DNA of 63,801 nucleotides from NCBI GenBank assembly GCA_029570205.1, contig JAKQSI010000116.1:1-63801 (forward strand). The letters are read 5' to 3'. Positions 1-8,188 of the stretch are shown here, in pieces; the stretch's first letter is position 1; every line of letters starts with the position of its first letter. The notes under the pieces are model-generated. The model made no database searches. It saw only the letters and a list, made by a program, of their open reading frames with translations, and was not told the origin of the DNA. The DNA comes from Candidatus Omnitrophota bacterium. Its GTDB lineage: Bacteria > Hinthialibacterota > Hinthialibacteria > Hinthialibacterales > JAKPRU01. The position numbers and the translations under genes are program-made.

Positions 1-155
1 GTCGGGCATGCGGTGGACCGTACGGGGAGCGAATAGCATCATCCCATTGCGACGGTGTCTCCAAAGCGGAGAATGGGAAGACTATTGGGCTTCCCGTGCC
101 ACCGCCTGACCCGCTTACCTGCATTTATGTCGCACACCCCACAGCCGGGGAGTGT

Positions 156-220
156 TTGCCACAGGCTGGAAGGCTGTGCTACCCTCCTGCCTGCCCGCAC
201 AGGGTGGAAGGCTGTGTTAG
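156..220. repeat. Two degenerate ACAGGCTGGAAGGC-type repeat copies
   Basis: Two partly palindromic units lie at 156-184 (core CACAGGCTGGAAGGCTGTG) and 196-220 (GCACAGGGTGGAAGGCTGTG). Further copies occur at about 11041-11060 and 30323-30350. The idealised form folds as CACAGGC-TGGAA-GCCTGTG. The rest of positions 1-228, downstream of the nucleoside hydrolase stop, holds no gene that I can support. Confidence 0.6.
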
Positions 221-228
221 TCGGTTGT

Positions 229-1200
229 TTAATCCATCCCCAACCTCTGCGATACCAGATGCGAAAGATAGAACTCCATGAACTCATCCCGCTTCGGCTC
301 CAGGCAGACCGTGATGGGTCGCCCCCTTTTTTCATCCACCCGCGTGTAGCCCTCGTCATCGACATACACCGGCAGATCGACTTTCTTATTGAAAAACCGT
401 CCCGGTTCGGCGGCCTCCGTGATGGCCAATTGGTCATGGAGAACCATCTGTGAATCCGGACCCGAGGTCCAGAGCCGAAGGAGGCATTCAAGCGACCAGG
501 TCAACGGAGACCGGTATTTCTGCACCCGTTTTCGTTCCTCGTTTTTCAGACGGACCAGGGTGGTGGAATCCAGAGGCACAATGGTCAGTTTTACTTTCGA
601 GCCATATACCTGCTGAGCGGCCTTGATATCGCAGACTACGTTGTACTCCCGGATCGGCTCATTCGGTTGATAGGCGGACCGATAGATGTTTCCGCTCATC
701 AGGATGACTTCTTTCACATTTTCCTCAAATGCAGGCCCCATTTTCAAAACATCCCCCAGATTGGGCAGCGGGCCGACCGCTACCACGGTTACCTGTTTCG
801 GATACTTCATCACTGTATCGAACAGGAACTGTGCCGCCGGGGTCTCAATCGGGCGATAAGCAGTAAAATCCTCTGCCCATGTGAACTGATAATCGTTGTC
901 CTCGCTGGTTTGTCGACCGACAGCCACGGGGATATGTGTCTGTTTTGTCTGATGGAGGATTTTACAGGCCAGTTTTGCTCGCGCCGGAGTGTTTCCATAA
1001 TCCGTTGTGACTCCCAGTAGTTCAAAGCGCGGATGGATGAGGGAAAGCGCGAGCGCCCATGCGTCATCGATGTCGTTGCCGATATCCGTATCCAGGATAA
1101 TTTTCATTTTTTCCTCCGTACCGGCACAAAACCCTGTTCCCGGGAGTCCGAATGCACAACACAGGATGGAAATCAGGGTCAAAATCGAGATATTTTTCAT
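229..1200 (-). CDS. Secreted nucleoside hydrolase (IUNH family)
   Basis: This 323-residue protein belongs to the inosine/uridine-preferring nucleoside hydrolase family, which cuts the N-glycosidic bond of ribonucleosides to free base and ribose. The family's calcium- and ribose-binding aspartate cluster is clear at residues 37-46 (DTDIGNDIDD). Residues 1-26 form a hydrophobic signal peptide, so the enzyme probably acts outside the cytoplasm. The ATG at 1200 follows a good ribosome-binding site (GAGGAG). It is transcribed away from the aldo/keto reductase operon. Substrate preference cannot be read from the sequence. Confidence 0.87.
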   Translation of the reverse strand: MKNISILTLISILCCAFGLPGTGFCAGTEEKMKIILDTDIGNDIDDAWALALSLIHPRFELLGVTTDYGNTPARAKLACKILHQTKQTHIPVAVGRQTSEDNDYQFTWAEDFTAYRPIETPAAQFLFDTVMKYPKQVTVVAVGPLPNLGDVLKMGPAFEENVKEVILMSGNIYRSAYQPNEPIREYNVVCDIKAAQQVYGSKVKLTIVPLDSTTLVRLKNEERKRVQKYRSPLTWSLECLLRLWTSGPDSQMVLHDQLAITEAAEPGRFFNKKVDLPVYVDDEGYTRVDEKRGRPITVCLEPKRDEFMEFYLSHLVSQRLGMD

Positions 1201-1422
1201 CAGGTTTTCTCCTCGGATGCCGTCGATGAGCGCCGAAAAGTCCTAACATTATTTCATGGAACAGGCAAGATGATCCGTAGAATCTTGAGACCGTTGAAGT
1301 GCATAATCGTTCTATGTGTGATTTGACGCCCGGCTGCTCTTTCGATACCCTGAAGCAGGTGTGTGTGTTCTCTCCGTACGTTTTCACGAGAAGTTCAAGG
1401 CGACATAAAGGAGTGTAAAAGT

Positions 1423-2601
1423 ATGACGAACCGGGAAAAGTCGTTGGATCGAAGAAGTTTTGTTCGATTGGGTGCGGCGACGGCAGCCGTGACAGCAAGC
1501 GGTGTTTCCTTTGCCCAGGAGAATACCGAGTCCCGGGAAAAAAATGAGATGAGATACCGTGTTCTGGGGAAGACCGGCCTGAAAGTATCGGAGATCTGTT
1601 TTGGAACTTATGGATTCAATAATCCGGCGCTTCTCACGGCGGCGATGGATGCCGGGATCAACTTTGTTTCCACGTGCGCCGACTATCAGGACGGAGCCGC
1701 AGAGGAAGCGGTTGGGAAGGCTATGGCCAAGATCGGGAAGAAGCGGGATGAGTTGGTCCTTCTTACCGGCACCGAGATCCGTCCGGGCACAAGCAAGCAG
1801 GCAATTCTCGACAGCATAGACCGGAGCCTGAAACGCTTGCAGACGGATCGGGTCGATATATTTCGTAATCACCATATTGAAGACCCCGAACGAGTTAAGA
1901 TGGAGGAGCAGTTCGAGGCGTATGAGGAAGCGAAAAAGGCCGGCAAGGTGCATTTTTGGGGGATGTCCAGCCATGGAAGACAACTGCAAGAGTGCCTGGA
2001 TGCCGCGATCCGCGACGGGCGATTCCATTTTTTCATCGGGCGGTATGACTTTATCAGCTATGCGAATCAGGCCGAGATTTTCCACCGAGCCGCTGAAAAA
2101 GGGATCGGGACGGCGGTTTTCAAAATCCGAGCCGGAAACCAGCAAAAGGATTTTCCGGATTTGGAGAAGGAAGGTCTCACTCTGCCTCAAGCCGCGACCC
2201 GGTGGGCATTGTCCAATCCGGACGTATGCAGTGTCTGCGTCGCAATGACCAATTTTGATCAAATTAAGGAATACTGCGGGGCAGTGGGCAAAAAACTCGG
2301 GCAGGCCGAGATCGAGATGCTTCAGCGGTACGCGGATGCGGTCTACGACAAGTACTGCCGGAACTGCGGAATCTGTGAGTCTGCCTGCCCGGACCGTGTC
2401 GCTGTGGCGGATATCAACCGGTATGCCATGTATTTCAAATACTATGGGCGGGAGAAAGATTCCATGAAGTTGTACGCCTCGATTCCACGCGAACAGACCG
2501 CTTTCCGCTGCGGCGACTGCGCCGGGAACTGCGATGCGGCGTGTCCGTACGGAAGAAAAGTCCGGGAGGGATTGATTGAGGCCCACAGGATGCTGATATG
2601 A
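1423..2601 (+). CDS. Tat-exported aldo/keto reductase with C-terminal 4Fe-4S ferredoxin domain
   Basis: This is a 392-residue protein. The ATG at 1423 is preferred over an upstream in-frame start because AAAGGAG precedes it and the twin-arginine motif (RRSFVRL, residues 10-16) then lies near the N-terminus. A signal region is followed by an aldo/keto reductase barrel. Two cysteine sets follow, at 312-322 (C-x2-C-x2-C-x3-CP) and 363-374 (C-x2-C-x3-C-x3-CP), able to hold two iron-sulfur clusters. The Asp/Tyr region (CADYQDG) and a His (FRNHH) are visible. The strand that usually ends in the catalytic Lys reads LVLLTGT, so that Lys seems absent. It overlaps the next gene by ATGA. Confidence 0.85.
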   Translation: MTNREKSLDRRSFVRLGAATAAVTASGVSFAQENTESREKNEMRYRVLGKTGLKVSEICFGTYGFNNPALLTAAMDAGINFVSTCADYQDGAAEEAVGKAMAKIGKKRDELVLLTGTEIRPGTSKQAILDSIDRSLKRLQTDRVDIFRNHHIEDPERVKMEEQFEAYEEAKKAGKVHFWGMSSHGRQLQECLDAAIRDGRFHFFIGRYDFISYANQAEIFHRAAEKGIGTAVFKIRAGNQQKDFPDLEKEGLTLPQAATRWALSNPDVCSVCVAMTNFDQIKEYCGAVGKKLGQAEIEMLQRYADAVYDKYCRNCGICESACPDRVAVADINRYAMYFKYYGREKDSMKLYASIPREQTAFRCGDCAGNCDAACPYGRKVREGLIEAHRMLI

Positions 2602-3557
2602 ACGCTAAACCATGGATTTGTTGTTTCGTTTTTGTTCTGATTCTTGGCTGCGGTCGGAAGTCTGAGGAACCGCAACCTGCCCCGGAACAGCCGACCCCAC
2701 AAGAGGCGGTTGAGGCTGAATCGACAGAGAACATCTCGGATAGTCAGTGGCTGGTTGGGGGCAACCCGGACTGGACCCTGGCGGAAGAACCGACCCTGTA
2801 TACGCCGGATGACCTCTTCCAGTATGTCAACGGCGCGGCGCCGAAATATGTTTCTTACGGGTTTCAGCAGCTGACGCATCTTCGGTATTCCTACCAGAAG
2901 GATGACCTTTCCTGCATTACGGTGGATATCTATGAGATGGAGAGTCCCCTGGGAGCGTACGGGATTTACAGCACGGCACGGTCACGGGATATCGAGCGGC
3001 GGAATTGGGGCACGGAAGGATTCCGATCCGGGGAGGTTGCCATGGCCTGGAAACAGCATGTGTATGTTCAGGCGATGGCGGATGACGACCGGCCGGTTCT
3101 GATCGAAATGCTTGAAAGTATAATGGATAGGATTTTTTCGGCCATTCCCGGTGAGGATGTTCTTCCGGAATTGCTTGACGTTTTTCCGAAGGAAAACCTG
3201 ATCCCATATACGGATCGATATATCGGCAAGGACCTTCTGGGGTTTTCGTTTTTGCCCGGCGGATTTCTGGTGAATTACAACTTGGGCGGACAGGAAGTCC
3301 TGGCATTTATCAGCGATCTCGGCACGCCTGAAGCATCCGAGGCTGCTTTGGCAAGCCTGACGGATTTTGAGCAGCAGCACGGGAAAATCCTGGAAAGCGG
3401 TCCGGAAAGCCTCTGGGTGGAAGATTCCGGCCTGGGGCTGGGTGGTGTTCGATGCAGCGCCGGTTATGTGGCCGGGGTTTTCGGTGTCACTTCGCGAGAC
3501 CAGGCTGCGCCGCTGCTGGATCGAATCACTGAAACGCTTGCGAAGACACGCAAATAA
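2598..3557 (+). CDS. DUF6599-like lipoprotein
   Basis: This 319-residue protein opens with a lipoprotein signal (LILGC, lipobox Cys near residue 18) and a Pro/Glu-rich spacer of about 30 residues. The body contains LYTPDDLFQYVNGAAPKY, which I recognise as typical of the DUF6599 family of unknown function, and a later segment (SPLGAYGIYS) also fits. It overlaps the upstream reductase by 4 bp and sits 14 bp before a Gfo/Idh gene, so the three are probably one operon. An envelope partner of the exported reductase is an inference from that context. Confidence 0.65.
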   Translation: MNAKPWICCFVFVLILGCGRKSEEPQPAPEQPTPQEAVEAESTENISDSQWLVGGNPDWTLAEEPTLYTPDDLFQYVNGAAPKYVSYGFQQLTHLRYSYQKDDLSCITVDIYEMESPLGAYGIYSTARSRDIERRNWGTEGFRSGEVAMAWKQHVYVQAMADDDRPVLIEMLESIMDRIFSAIPGEDVLPELLDVFPKENLIPYTDRYIGKDLLGFSFLPGGFLVNYNLGGQEVLAFISDLGTPEASEAALASLTDFEQQHGKILESGPESLWVEDSGLGLGGVRCSAGYVAGVFGVTSRDQAAPLLDRITETLAKTRK

Positions 3558-3571
3558 GGACGGTAAACAAG

Positions 3572-4576
3572 ATGAGTGAAACCATGTGCGGTGTTGGTAT
3601 TGTCGGAATGGATCACTGGTATATGGCGTTCATGGCGTTGGAGGAACTGGGGCCGCAGACGAAATACCCGCTGGTTGCGGTGGCCGATCATGAGTCCTGG
3701 CGGCTGGATGCGATCCGCGATAAATGCTCCTGTCTAAGGACAACAGAGTTCGACCGGGTTCTGGAGCATCCGAATATCGGCCTGATTGTTTCGATGGTGA
3801 ACAGCGCAGAGAATCCTGAAATCTGCCGGAAGGCGCTTTCGAACGGGAAACATGTTCTTTCGGTTAAGCCGCCTGCGATGAATCCGGATGATCTGGACCG
3901 GATCATCTATACGGCCAACGAGCAGGGGCGGTGGTTTGGTTCATTTGAGAGTTATCGTCGGCTGTTGGGCCGCTACATCCGGGTGCGAGAGGTTCTTCTT
4001 TCAGGGAGGATCGGGAGTCTGGTGACCTATCATCAAACGACCCATGCCGGTTTGCCGCAATCCTGGTCCGGGAAACAGGATTCCGGTTGGTGGCTTGATC
4101 CGGAGAAAGTCTGTGGCGGCGCATGGATCGATCATGGGATTTATGGAACCGATATGGCCCGTTGGCTGTTTGGGGAGCAAGTCTCCTCAATTTCCGCCAC
4201 AATGACCGTGCGCCGGTTCAAGGACCTTCCCTTTGAGGATTACGGAGTAGCGACCCTGGAGTTTCCCTGTGGCGGGACGGCGGTTCTGGAGGATTCCTGG
4301 GTGGCGGTGGACTTTGCCGGAAGTGAGTGGATTATTGGGACACACGGGTGCATTCGCGTTGATGGGCAGGCATTCGGCAATAATCCTGTGGTGATTACGT
4401 TTTCCGAGAAAGAGGAGATCGTAGCGCAGAACGAGGAGAAGTCATTTGTGAACCTGTGTAAAGGGCTTTTTGAAGAGAACTCACTGCCGTTTGGACCGGA
4501 GGACAGTCGGGAGAACCTGGCGGTCTGTCTCGCGGCCTATCGGTCCGCCGAGGAAAGGGTCACGGTGAGGCCATGA
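3572..4576 (+). CDS. Gfo/Idh/MocA-family oxidoreductase
   Basis: This 334-residue protein has a Rossmann N-terminus (GIVGMDHWYM) and the conserved nucleotide/substrate-site segment HVLSVKPPAM where most members read EKP, so the Lys is kept. The third glycine of the usual GxGxxG is not obvious. Family members oxidise or reduce sugars and inositols with NAD(P). It has no export signal, unlike the first two genes of the operon, so a cytoplasmic sugar step is likely. The substrate is unknown. Confidence 0.8.
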   Translation: MSETMCGVGIVGMDHWYMAFMALEELGPQTKYPLVAVADHESWRLDAIRDKCSCLRTTEFDRVLEHPNIGLIVSMVNSAENPEICRKALSNGKHVLSVKPPAMNPDDLDRIIYTANEQGRWFGSFESYRRLLGRYIRVREVLLSGRIGSLVTYHQTTHAGLPQSWSGKQDSGWWLDPEKVCGGAWIDHGIYGTDMARWLFGEQVSSISATMTVRRFKDLPFEDYGVATLEFPCGGTAVLEDSWVAVDFAGSEWIIGTHGCIRVDGQAFGNNPVVITFSEKEEIVAQNEEKSFVNLCKGLFEENSLPFGPEDSRENLAVCLAAYRSAEERVTVRP

Positions 4577-4668
4577 GTGTATTCACGTGCGCAAAAGTTC
4601 TACTTTTGTACATAAGAAAATGCCTGCCGGACGGAGATGAACGGAATCCGGAATAGGTGGTTTTTGTC

Positions 4669-4953
4669 ATGTGTCGTTCCGTTATTTTCTCAATTCATGC
4701 GGTGCGACGCATGTTCGCGCGAGGTCTCACTGAGGATGATATTCGTCATATTGTGAGTACGGGCGAGGTCATCGAGGATTATCCCGATGATGAGCCGTTC
4801 CGTAGCCGGGTGATTCTGGGGTATTGTGGAAATCGACCGGTGCATGTCGTTGTAGCCGAGAATATCGAGAAAGACCAACGTATAATTGTAACTGCATACG
4901 AGCCGTGCCGGACGAAGTGGGATGAGACCTTCAAACGGAGGATAAAGAAATGA
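4669..4953 (+). CDS. DUF4258 protein, probable toxin-like partner
   Basis: The protein has 94 residues from the ATG at 4669, which has GGTGG 8 nt upstream; a GTG at 4657 is an alternative. It shows the DUF4258 pattern: an early FSIHAVRRMFARGLT helix with the conserved His-x-x-x-R-M-x-x-R, then EDDIRHIVSTGEVIEDYPDD and a strand near VHVVVAENIE. DUF4258 genes commonly sit in toxin-antitoxin-like pairs, and here the stop overlaps the start of a YgiT-type zinc-finger gene by ATGA. Toxin activity is inferred from pairing only. Confidence 0.78.
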   Translation: MCRSVIFSIHAVRRMFARGLTEDDIRHIVSTGEVIEDYPDDEPFRSRVILGYCGNRPVHVVVAENIEKDQRIIVTAYEPCRTKWDETFKRRIKK

Positions 4954-5210
4954 AATGCGTTTTGTGCAAGCATGGCGAGACCTCTCCAGGAGTGACAACG
5001 GTTACGCTGGAACGTGGACAGACGACTCTTGTTGTTCATTCGGTTCCGGCTGAGGTTTGTGAGGAGTGCGGTGAGCAATATGTCTGTGAAGGCATTGCGT
5101 CGAAATTGCTTCGCTCTGCTGAAGAGGCGGTCCGGAATGGAGTTCGCGTCGAGATCCGCGAGTGGTCCGCATCTCCCATGCTCGCCCCATCCATCCCGGA
5201 GGACGCATGA
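4950..5210 (+). CDS. YgiT-type zinc-finger protein, probable antitoxin
   Basis: This is an 86-residue protein with two CxxC pairs (CVLC at residues 4-7 and CEEC near residue 37) that form the MqsA/YgiT-type zinc finger. A short helical C-terminus ends in VEIREWSA. There is no clear full-length HTH as in MqsA, which suits the small YgiT-type antitoxins found beside DUF4258 genes. Its start overlaps the DUF4258 stop, so translation is coupled. The pair sits directly upstream of the secE-nusG ribosomal cluster but is separated from it by its own promoter and hairpin. Confidence 0.78.
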   Translation: MKCVLCKHGETSPGVTTVTLERGQTTLVVHSVPAEVCEECGEQYVCEGIASKLLRSAEEAVRNGVRVEIREWSASPMLAPSIPEDA

Positions 5211-5213
5211 GGG

Positions 5214-5242
5214 TTGACAGGGAGGCTGTGGATTGGTATATA
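5214..5242 (+). promoter_or_regulatory. Strong sigma-70-type promoter upstream of secE
   Basis: TTGACA at 5214-5219 is followed after exactly 17 bp by TATATA at 5237-5242, a near-consensus promoter placed just past the stop of the YgiT-type gene and 70 bp before secE. It is the best promoter match I see for the secE-nusG-ribosomal protein cluster. The expected start of transcription (about 5249) falls at the left edge of a terminator-like hairpin. Confidence 0.65.
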
Positions 5243-5249
5243 AGGGTTG

Positions 5250-5277
5250 ATCCCGCGTTGTTACGGGATATTTTTTT
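5250..5277 (+). terminator. Hairpin plus T-tract between antitoxin gene and secE
   Basis: ATCCCG (5250-5255) pairs with CGGGAT (5264-5269) across an 8-nt loop, followed by A and seven T (5271-5277). It looks like a short intrinsic terminator for the DUF4258/YgiT pair. Because the secE promoter lies upstream of it, it could also act as an attenuator or 5' stabiliser of the secE transcript. Confidence 0.5.
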
Positions 5278-5311
5278 CGTTCAAAACAGGTTAAGAAACG
5301 GTACACCATCG

Positions 5312-5578
5312 ATGGGTGAGAATCTGATCAAGCGCCTCATCGAGTTTTTGCAGGGCAGCCGGATCGAGAATGGGCAGCGTCAGCTGAGCTGGTTTGCCCG
5401 GACGAAATTCGGGGCCGGTTTTATTGAGGTACTGCGGGAACTCGAGTCGGTCACCTGGCCGACCAAGGAGGATGTTCGGGGGTCGACAGTTGTTGTGCTG
5501 ATCACGGTTGCGGTGTTCGCCCTGTATGCGGGCTTTTGGGATCTTGTGATGACGTATGTCGATCAGTGGTTATACTGA
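5312..5578 (+). CDS. secE: Preprotein translocase subunit SecE
   Basis: This 88-residue protein has the SecE core: the amphipathic segment with ELESVTWPTKEDV followed by a single hydrophobic membrane helix near the C-terminus. SecE clamps SecY in the Sec channel of the inner membrane. The ATG at 5312 gives the expected size; an open extension upstream reaches back into the antitoxin gene and is rejected. It is the first gene of secE-nusG-rplK-rplA, as in most bacteria, but no tufB or tRNA-Trp precedes it here. Confidence 0.92.
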   Translation: MGENLIKRLIEFLQGSRIENGQRQLSWFARTKFGAGFIEVLRELESVTWPTKEDVRGSTVVVLITVAVFALYAGFWDLVMTYVDQWLY

Positions 5579-5623
5579 TATAATAAGACACCCGAAGATT
5601 CGGTTTTCCTGGTAAGGATACAA

Positions 5624-6154
5624 ATGGCAAAGGAATGGTATGTCATTCATACCTATGCGGGATTTGAGAATAAGGTTCGGGAGAACTTGGAGCAAACCAT
5701 ACGCGCCCAGAACCTGCAGGATCGGATCTCGCAAGTACTGATTCCGACAGAGGAAGTCGTGGAGATTCGCGACGGCCGGCGGAATATCAGCACGCAGAAA
5801 CTGTTTCCCGGATATGTGATCGTGGAAATGGATTTCAGCGATGATACGTGGTTTGTCGTGAAAAACACGCCGGGTGTGACGGGGTTTGTGGGATCGGGAA
5901 GGAGTCCGCTGCCCCTTTCCAGAGACGAAGTGGAGAATATTCTTCGTCACATGGACGAAACCGATGAGAAGCCGCGTCCCAAAGTTGTTTTTGAGGTTGG
6001 GGAACGGGTGAAAGTTATCGAAGGCCCGTTTTACAATTTTTCCGGGTATGTGGCGGAGATCAACGAGGAGCGGGGGCGTTTGAAAGTGATGGTGGATATT
6101 TTGGGACGATCGACTCCGGTCGAGCTGGATTTCCTTCAGGTAGAGAAAATTTAA
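5624..6154 (+). CDS. nusG: Transcription termination/antitermination protein NusG
   Basis: This 176-residue protein carries the NusG N-terminal domain (KEWYVIHTYAGFENKV, then a PGYVIVEMD-type strand) and a C-terminal KOW domain (GERVKVIEGPFYNFSGYV). It binds RNA polymerase, Rho and ribosomal protein S10. The length is normal for the family. GGTAAGGAT lies before the ATG. It sits between secE and rplK as expected. Confidence 0.97.
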   Translation: MAKEWYVIHTYAGFENKVRENLEQTIRAQNLQDRISQVLIPTEEVVEIRDGRRNISTQKLFPGYVIVEMDFSDDTWFVVKNTPGVTGFVGSGRSPLPLSRDEVENILRHMDETDEKPRPKVVFEVGERVKVIEGPFYNFSGYVAEINEERGRLKVMVDILGRSTPVELDFLQVEKI

Positions 6155-6158
6155 GAAG

Positions 6159-6182
6159 GCCCATCCGCACAGGATGATGGGC
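6159..6182 (+). promoter_or_regulatory. Hairpin in the nusG-rplK gap
   Basis: GCCCATC (6159-6165) pairs perfectly with GATGGGC (6176-6182) across a 10-nt loop, immediately before the rplK ribosome-binding site (GAGGAG). It has no T-tract, so it is not a terminator. It may influence rplK translation or mark an RNA processing site. Confidence 0.4.
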
Positions 6183-6196
6183 TGAGGAGCCAAACG

Positions 6197-6625
6197 ATGC
6201 CACCGAAAAAGGTTACTGCGCAGGTGAAGTTGCAGTGTCCTGCCGGACAAGCGAGTCCGGCCCCTCCTGTCGGGACCGCCTTGGGTCCCCAGGGAGTGGC
6301 GATTATGGATTTCTGCAATCAGTTTAACGAGCGAACGAAGAATCAGATCGGAACGATAATTCCGGTTGTGGTGACTGTTTATCAGGACCGGACGTTTACT
6401 TTCATCACGAAGACGCCTCCGGCGCCGGTTCTGCTCAAGAAAGCCGCCGGACTTGCGAAAGGCTCTCCGGTTCCGAATCGGGAGAAAGTCGGGAAGGTTA
6501 CTGAGAGCCAAATCCGTGAAATTGCCGAACTGAAAATACCGGATTTGAATGCGAATGACGTGGAAACGGCCATGTCCATGATCCGTGGAACGGCGCGTTC
6601 CATGGGGGTCGAGGTTGTATCATGA
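6197..6625 (+). CDS. rplK: 50S ribosomal protein L11
   Basis: This 142-residue protein has the L11 signature: [20 protein letters not shown] at the N-terminus with the [11 protein letters not shown] loop and a C-terminal RNA-binding domain ending in [10 protein letters not shown]11 builds the GTPase-associated stalk base with 23S rRNA. It overlaps rplA by ATGA, so the two are translationally coupled. Confidence 0.98.
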   Translation: MPPKKVTAQVKLQCPAGQASPAPPVGTALGPQGVAIMDFCNQFNERTKNQIGTIIPVVVTVYQDRTFTFITKTPPAPVLLKKAAGLAKGSPVPNREKVGKVTESQIREIAELKIPDLNANDVETAMSMIRGTARSMGVEVVS

Positions 6626-7332
6626 GACGAAGTAAACGGTATCGGAATATTGCTCAGAATCTGGATCGGTCGAAGGTATACCCGCTGGTCGAATCTATTG
6701 ATCTGGTGAAGCGGAATGCGCAGGCGAAGTTCAATGAAACTGTGGAGCTGATCGCCAACCTGGGGATCGATCCCAAGAAAGCCGATCAGCAGGTACGCGG
6801 AACGGTCTCTCTTCCGAGTGGAACCGGCCAGACGGTTCGAGTTCTGGTGTTTGCGGAGGGAGATGCCGCGAAACAGGCGCAGGAGGCGGGGGCGGATTTT
6901 GTCGGTTCGGAGGATCTTGCCAAGAAAATCCAGGAAGGATGGACCGATTTTGATGTGGCTATTGCCACGCCCGATATGATGCGTATTGTTGGGCGACTCG
7001 GCAAAATCCTCGGTCCACGCGGATTGATGCCCAATCCGAAAACCGGAACGGTTACAACCGACGTGGCTCGGACAATTCAGGAATTCAAAGCCGGGAAGAT
7101 CGAATATCGCGCGGATCGAACAGGGGGCATTCATGTTCGGGTCGGCAAAGCCTCTTTCTCGTCGCAACAGCTACTGGATAATATCCGGGTGGTTATTGAT
7201 GCGCTGCTGCGTGCGCGGCCGACGACAGCCAAAGGACAATATGTGAAGAGCCTGTTTCTCTGCTCCACGATGAGTCCGAGTGTGCGTCTGGACATCAATG
7301 AGGTCCGCGAAGCGATACGCAGTGGTGTGTGA
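6622..7332 (+). CDS. rplA: 50S ribosomal protein L1
   Basis: This 236-residue protein is L1. It shows the [20 protein letters not shown] signature in the centre and the [14 protein letters not shown] start of the first domain. L1 forms the mobile L1 stalk and often represses its own operon. Its start overlaps the rplK stop by 4 bp. It is followed by the L10 leader, so rplK-rplA and rplJ-rplL are probably separately controlled. Confidence 0.98.
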   Translation: MRRSKRYRNIAQNLDRSKVYPLVESIDLVKRNAQAKFNETVELIANLGIDPKKADQQVRGTVSLPSGTGQTVRVLVFAEGDAAKQAQEAGADFVGSEDLAKKIQEGWTDFDVAIATPDMMRIVGRLGKILGPRGLMPNPKTGTVTTDVARTIQEFKAGKIEYRADRTGGIHVRVGKASFSSQQLLDNIRVVIDALLRARPTTAKGQYVKSLFLCSTMSPSVRLDINEVREAIRSGV

Positions 7333-7399
7333 TAGGGCGGGTCGATCCGTGCGCTTGCGAAGGTATATCGGAGGATGAAACGGGAATAAAAAAACGAAC

Positions 7400-7545
7400 A
7401 TCGACGTCGAAGACAGCAGGTGCGCCGACGCGCTGAAATATCCTGCCGAGACCGGGATGCTGTTGACCATAGAACACAGCGTGGGGATCGCTTTCCCTCG
7501 TGGTATTTATGGAAAACCCGGCTTTGGCGCCGGGTTTTTTCGTTA
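7400..7545 (+). ncRNA. Ribosomal protein L10 leader (cis-regulatory RNA)
   Basis: The gap between rplA and rplJ contains the hallmark L10-leader pattern: AGACAGCAGGTGC near 7411-7423 and ATCCTGCCGAGACC near 7440-7453, where GCAGG (7416-7420) pairs with CCTGC (7442-7446). Downstream comes an intrinsic terminator hairpin. In this family the L10(L12) complex binds the leader and lowers rplJL expression. The boundaries are approximate. Confidence 0.85.
7515..7540 (+). terminator. Intrinsic terminator/attenuator at the end of the L10 leader
   Basis: AACCCGGC (7515-7522) pairs with GCCGGGTT (7529-7536) with loop TTTGGC, and the T-run continues to 7540. It ends 47 nt before rplJ. It fits transcription attenuation of rplJL rather than full termination. 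Confidence 0.85.
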
Positions 7546-7587
7546 GAGAAAAAAAGAATCGGTCGTAACGAGAGGAGGTGACGCAAC

Positions 7588-8112
7588 TTGAAGAAAGCGG
7601 AGAAGATAGAGCTGGCAGATCGGTACAAGGATCTTGTCGATCGCTCGGCGGGAGTTCTTCTGTTCGGATACCGGGGTCTCAAGGTCAGCGATCTGACCGA
7701 ATTGCGCCGGAAACTCCATGCGGAAGGTTCCCAGGTTCGGGTTGTGAGAAACCGGATGCTGAAGCGTGCCGTGGAAGGTCAGCCGTTCGCCGGGGTGGCT
7801 GATTTTATGGAAGGACCGACAGCGGCCGTTTTTGTGTCAAAGGATCCGGCGGCCTCGGCCAAGACGCTGGTGGCTTTTGCCAAGGATCACCCACAGGTTG
7901 TGGTAGGAGGCGGTATTGTCGAGAGAAGCCTGATTCGTCCGGAACGGGTGAGTTTTCTGGCCGATCTACCGAGCCGGGAGGTTTTACAGGCGCAGATTCT
8001 GGCGGGGATCATCAGTCCCATGACAGGTCTGGCCGCCGGGTTCACCGCGATTCACCAGCAGCTGCTTGGACTGTTTGATGCCCATCGGGCGAAACTGGAA
8101 CAGGCGGCGTGA
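7588..8112 (+). CDS. rplJ: 50S ribosomal protein L10
   Basis: This 174-residue protein has the L10 N-terminal domain (AGVLLFGYRGLKVSDLTELR, RNRMLKRAV) and the C-terminal helix that docks L7/L12 dimers. The start codon appears to be TTG: it follows a near-perfect AGGAGGTG at 7573-7580, and no ATG or GTG is available in frame nearby. A weak start behind a strong ribosome-binding site fits a gene under leader control. Confidence 0.95.
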   Translation: MKKAEKIELADRYKDLVDRSAGVLLFGYRGLKVSDLTELRRKLHAEGSQVRVVRNRMLKRAVEGQPFAGVADFMEGPTAAVFVSKDPAASAKTLVAFAKDHPQVVVGGGIVERSLIRPERVSFLADLPSREVLQAQILAGIISPMTGLAAGFTAIHQQLLGLFDAHRAKLEQAA

Positions 8113-8188
8113 GAACAAGAGAGATGAACGGGTGGCGCACAGCCGTCCGCAATTTCATAAAAAGTCTTAGAATGGAGTAGAAAACCCC

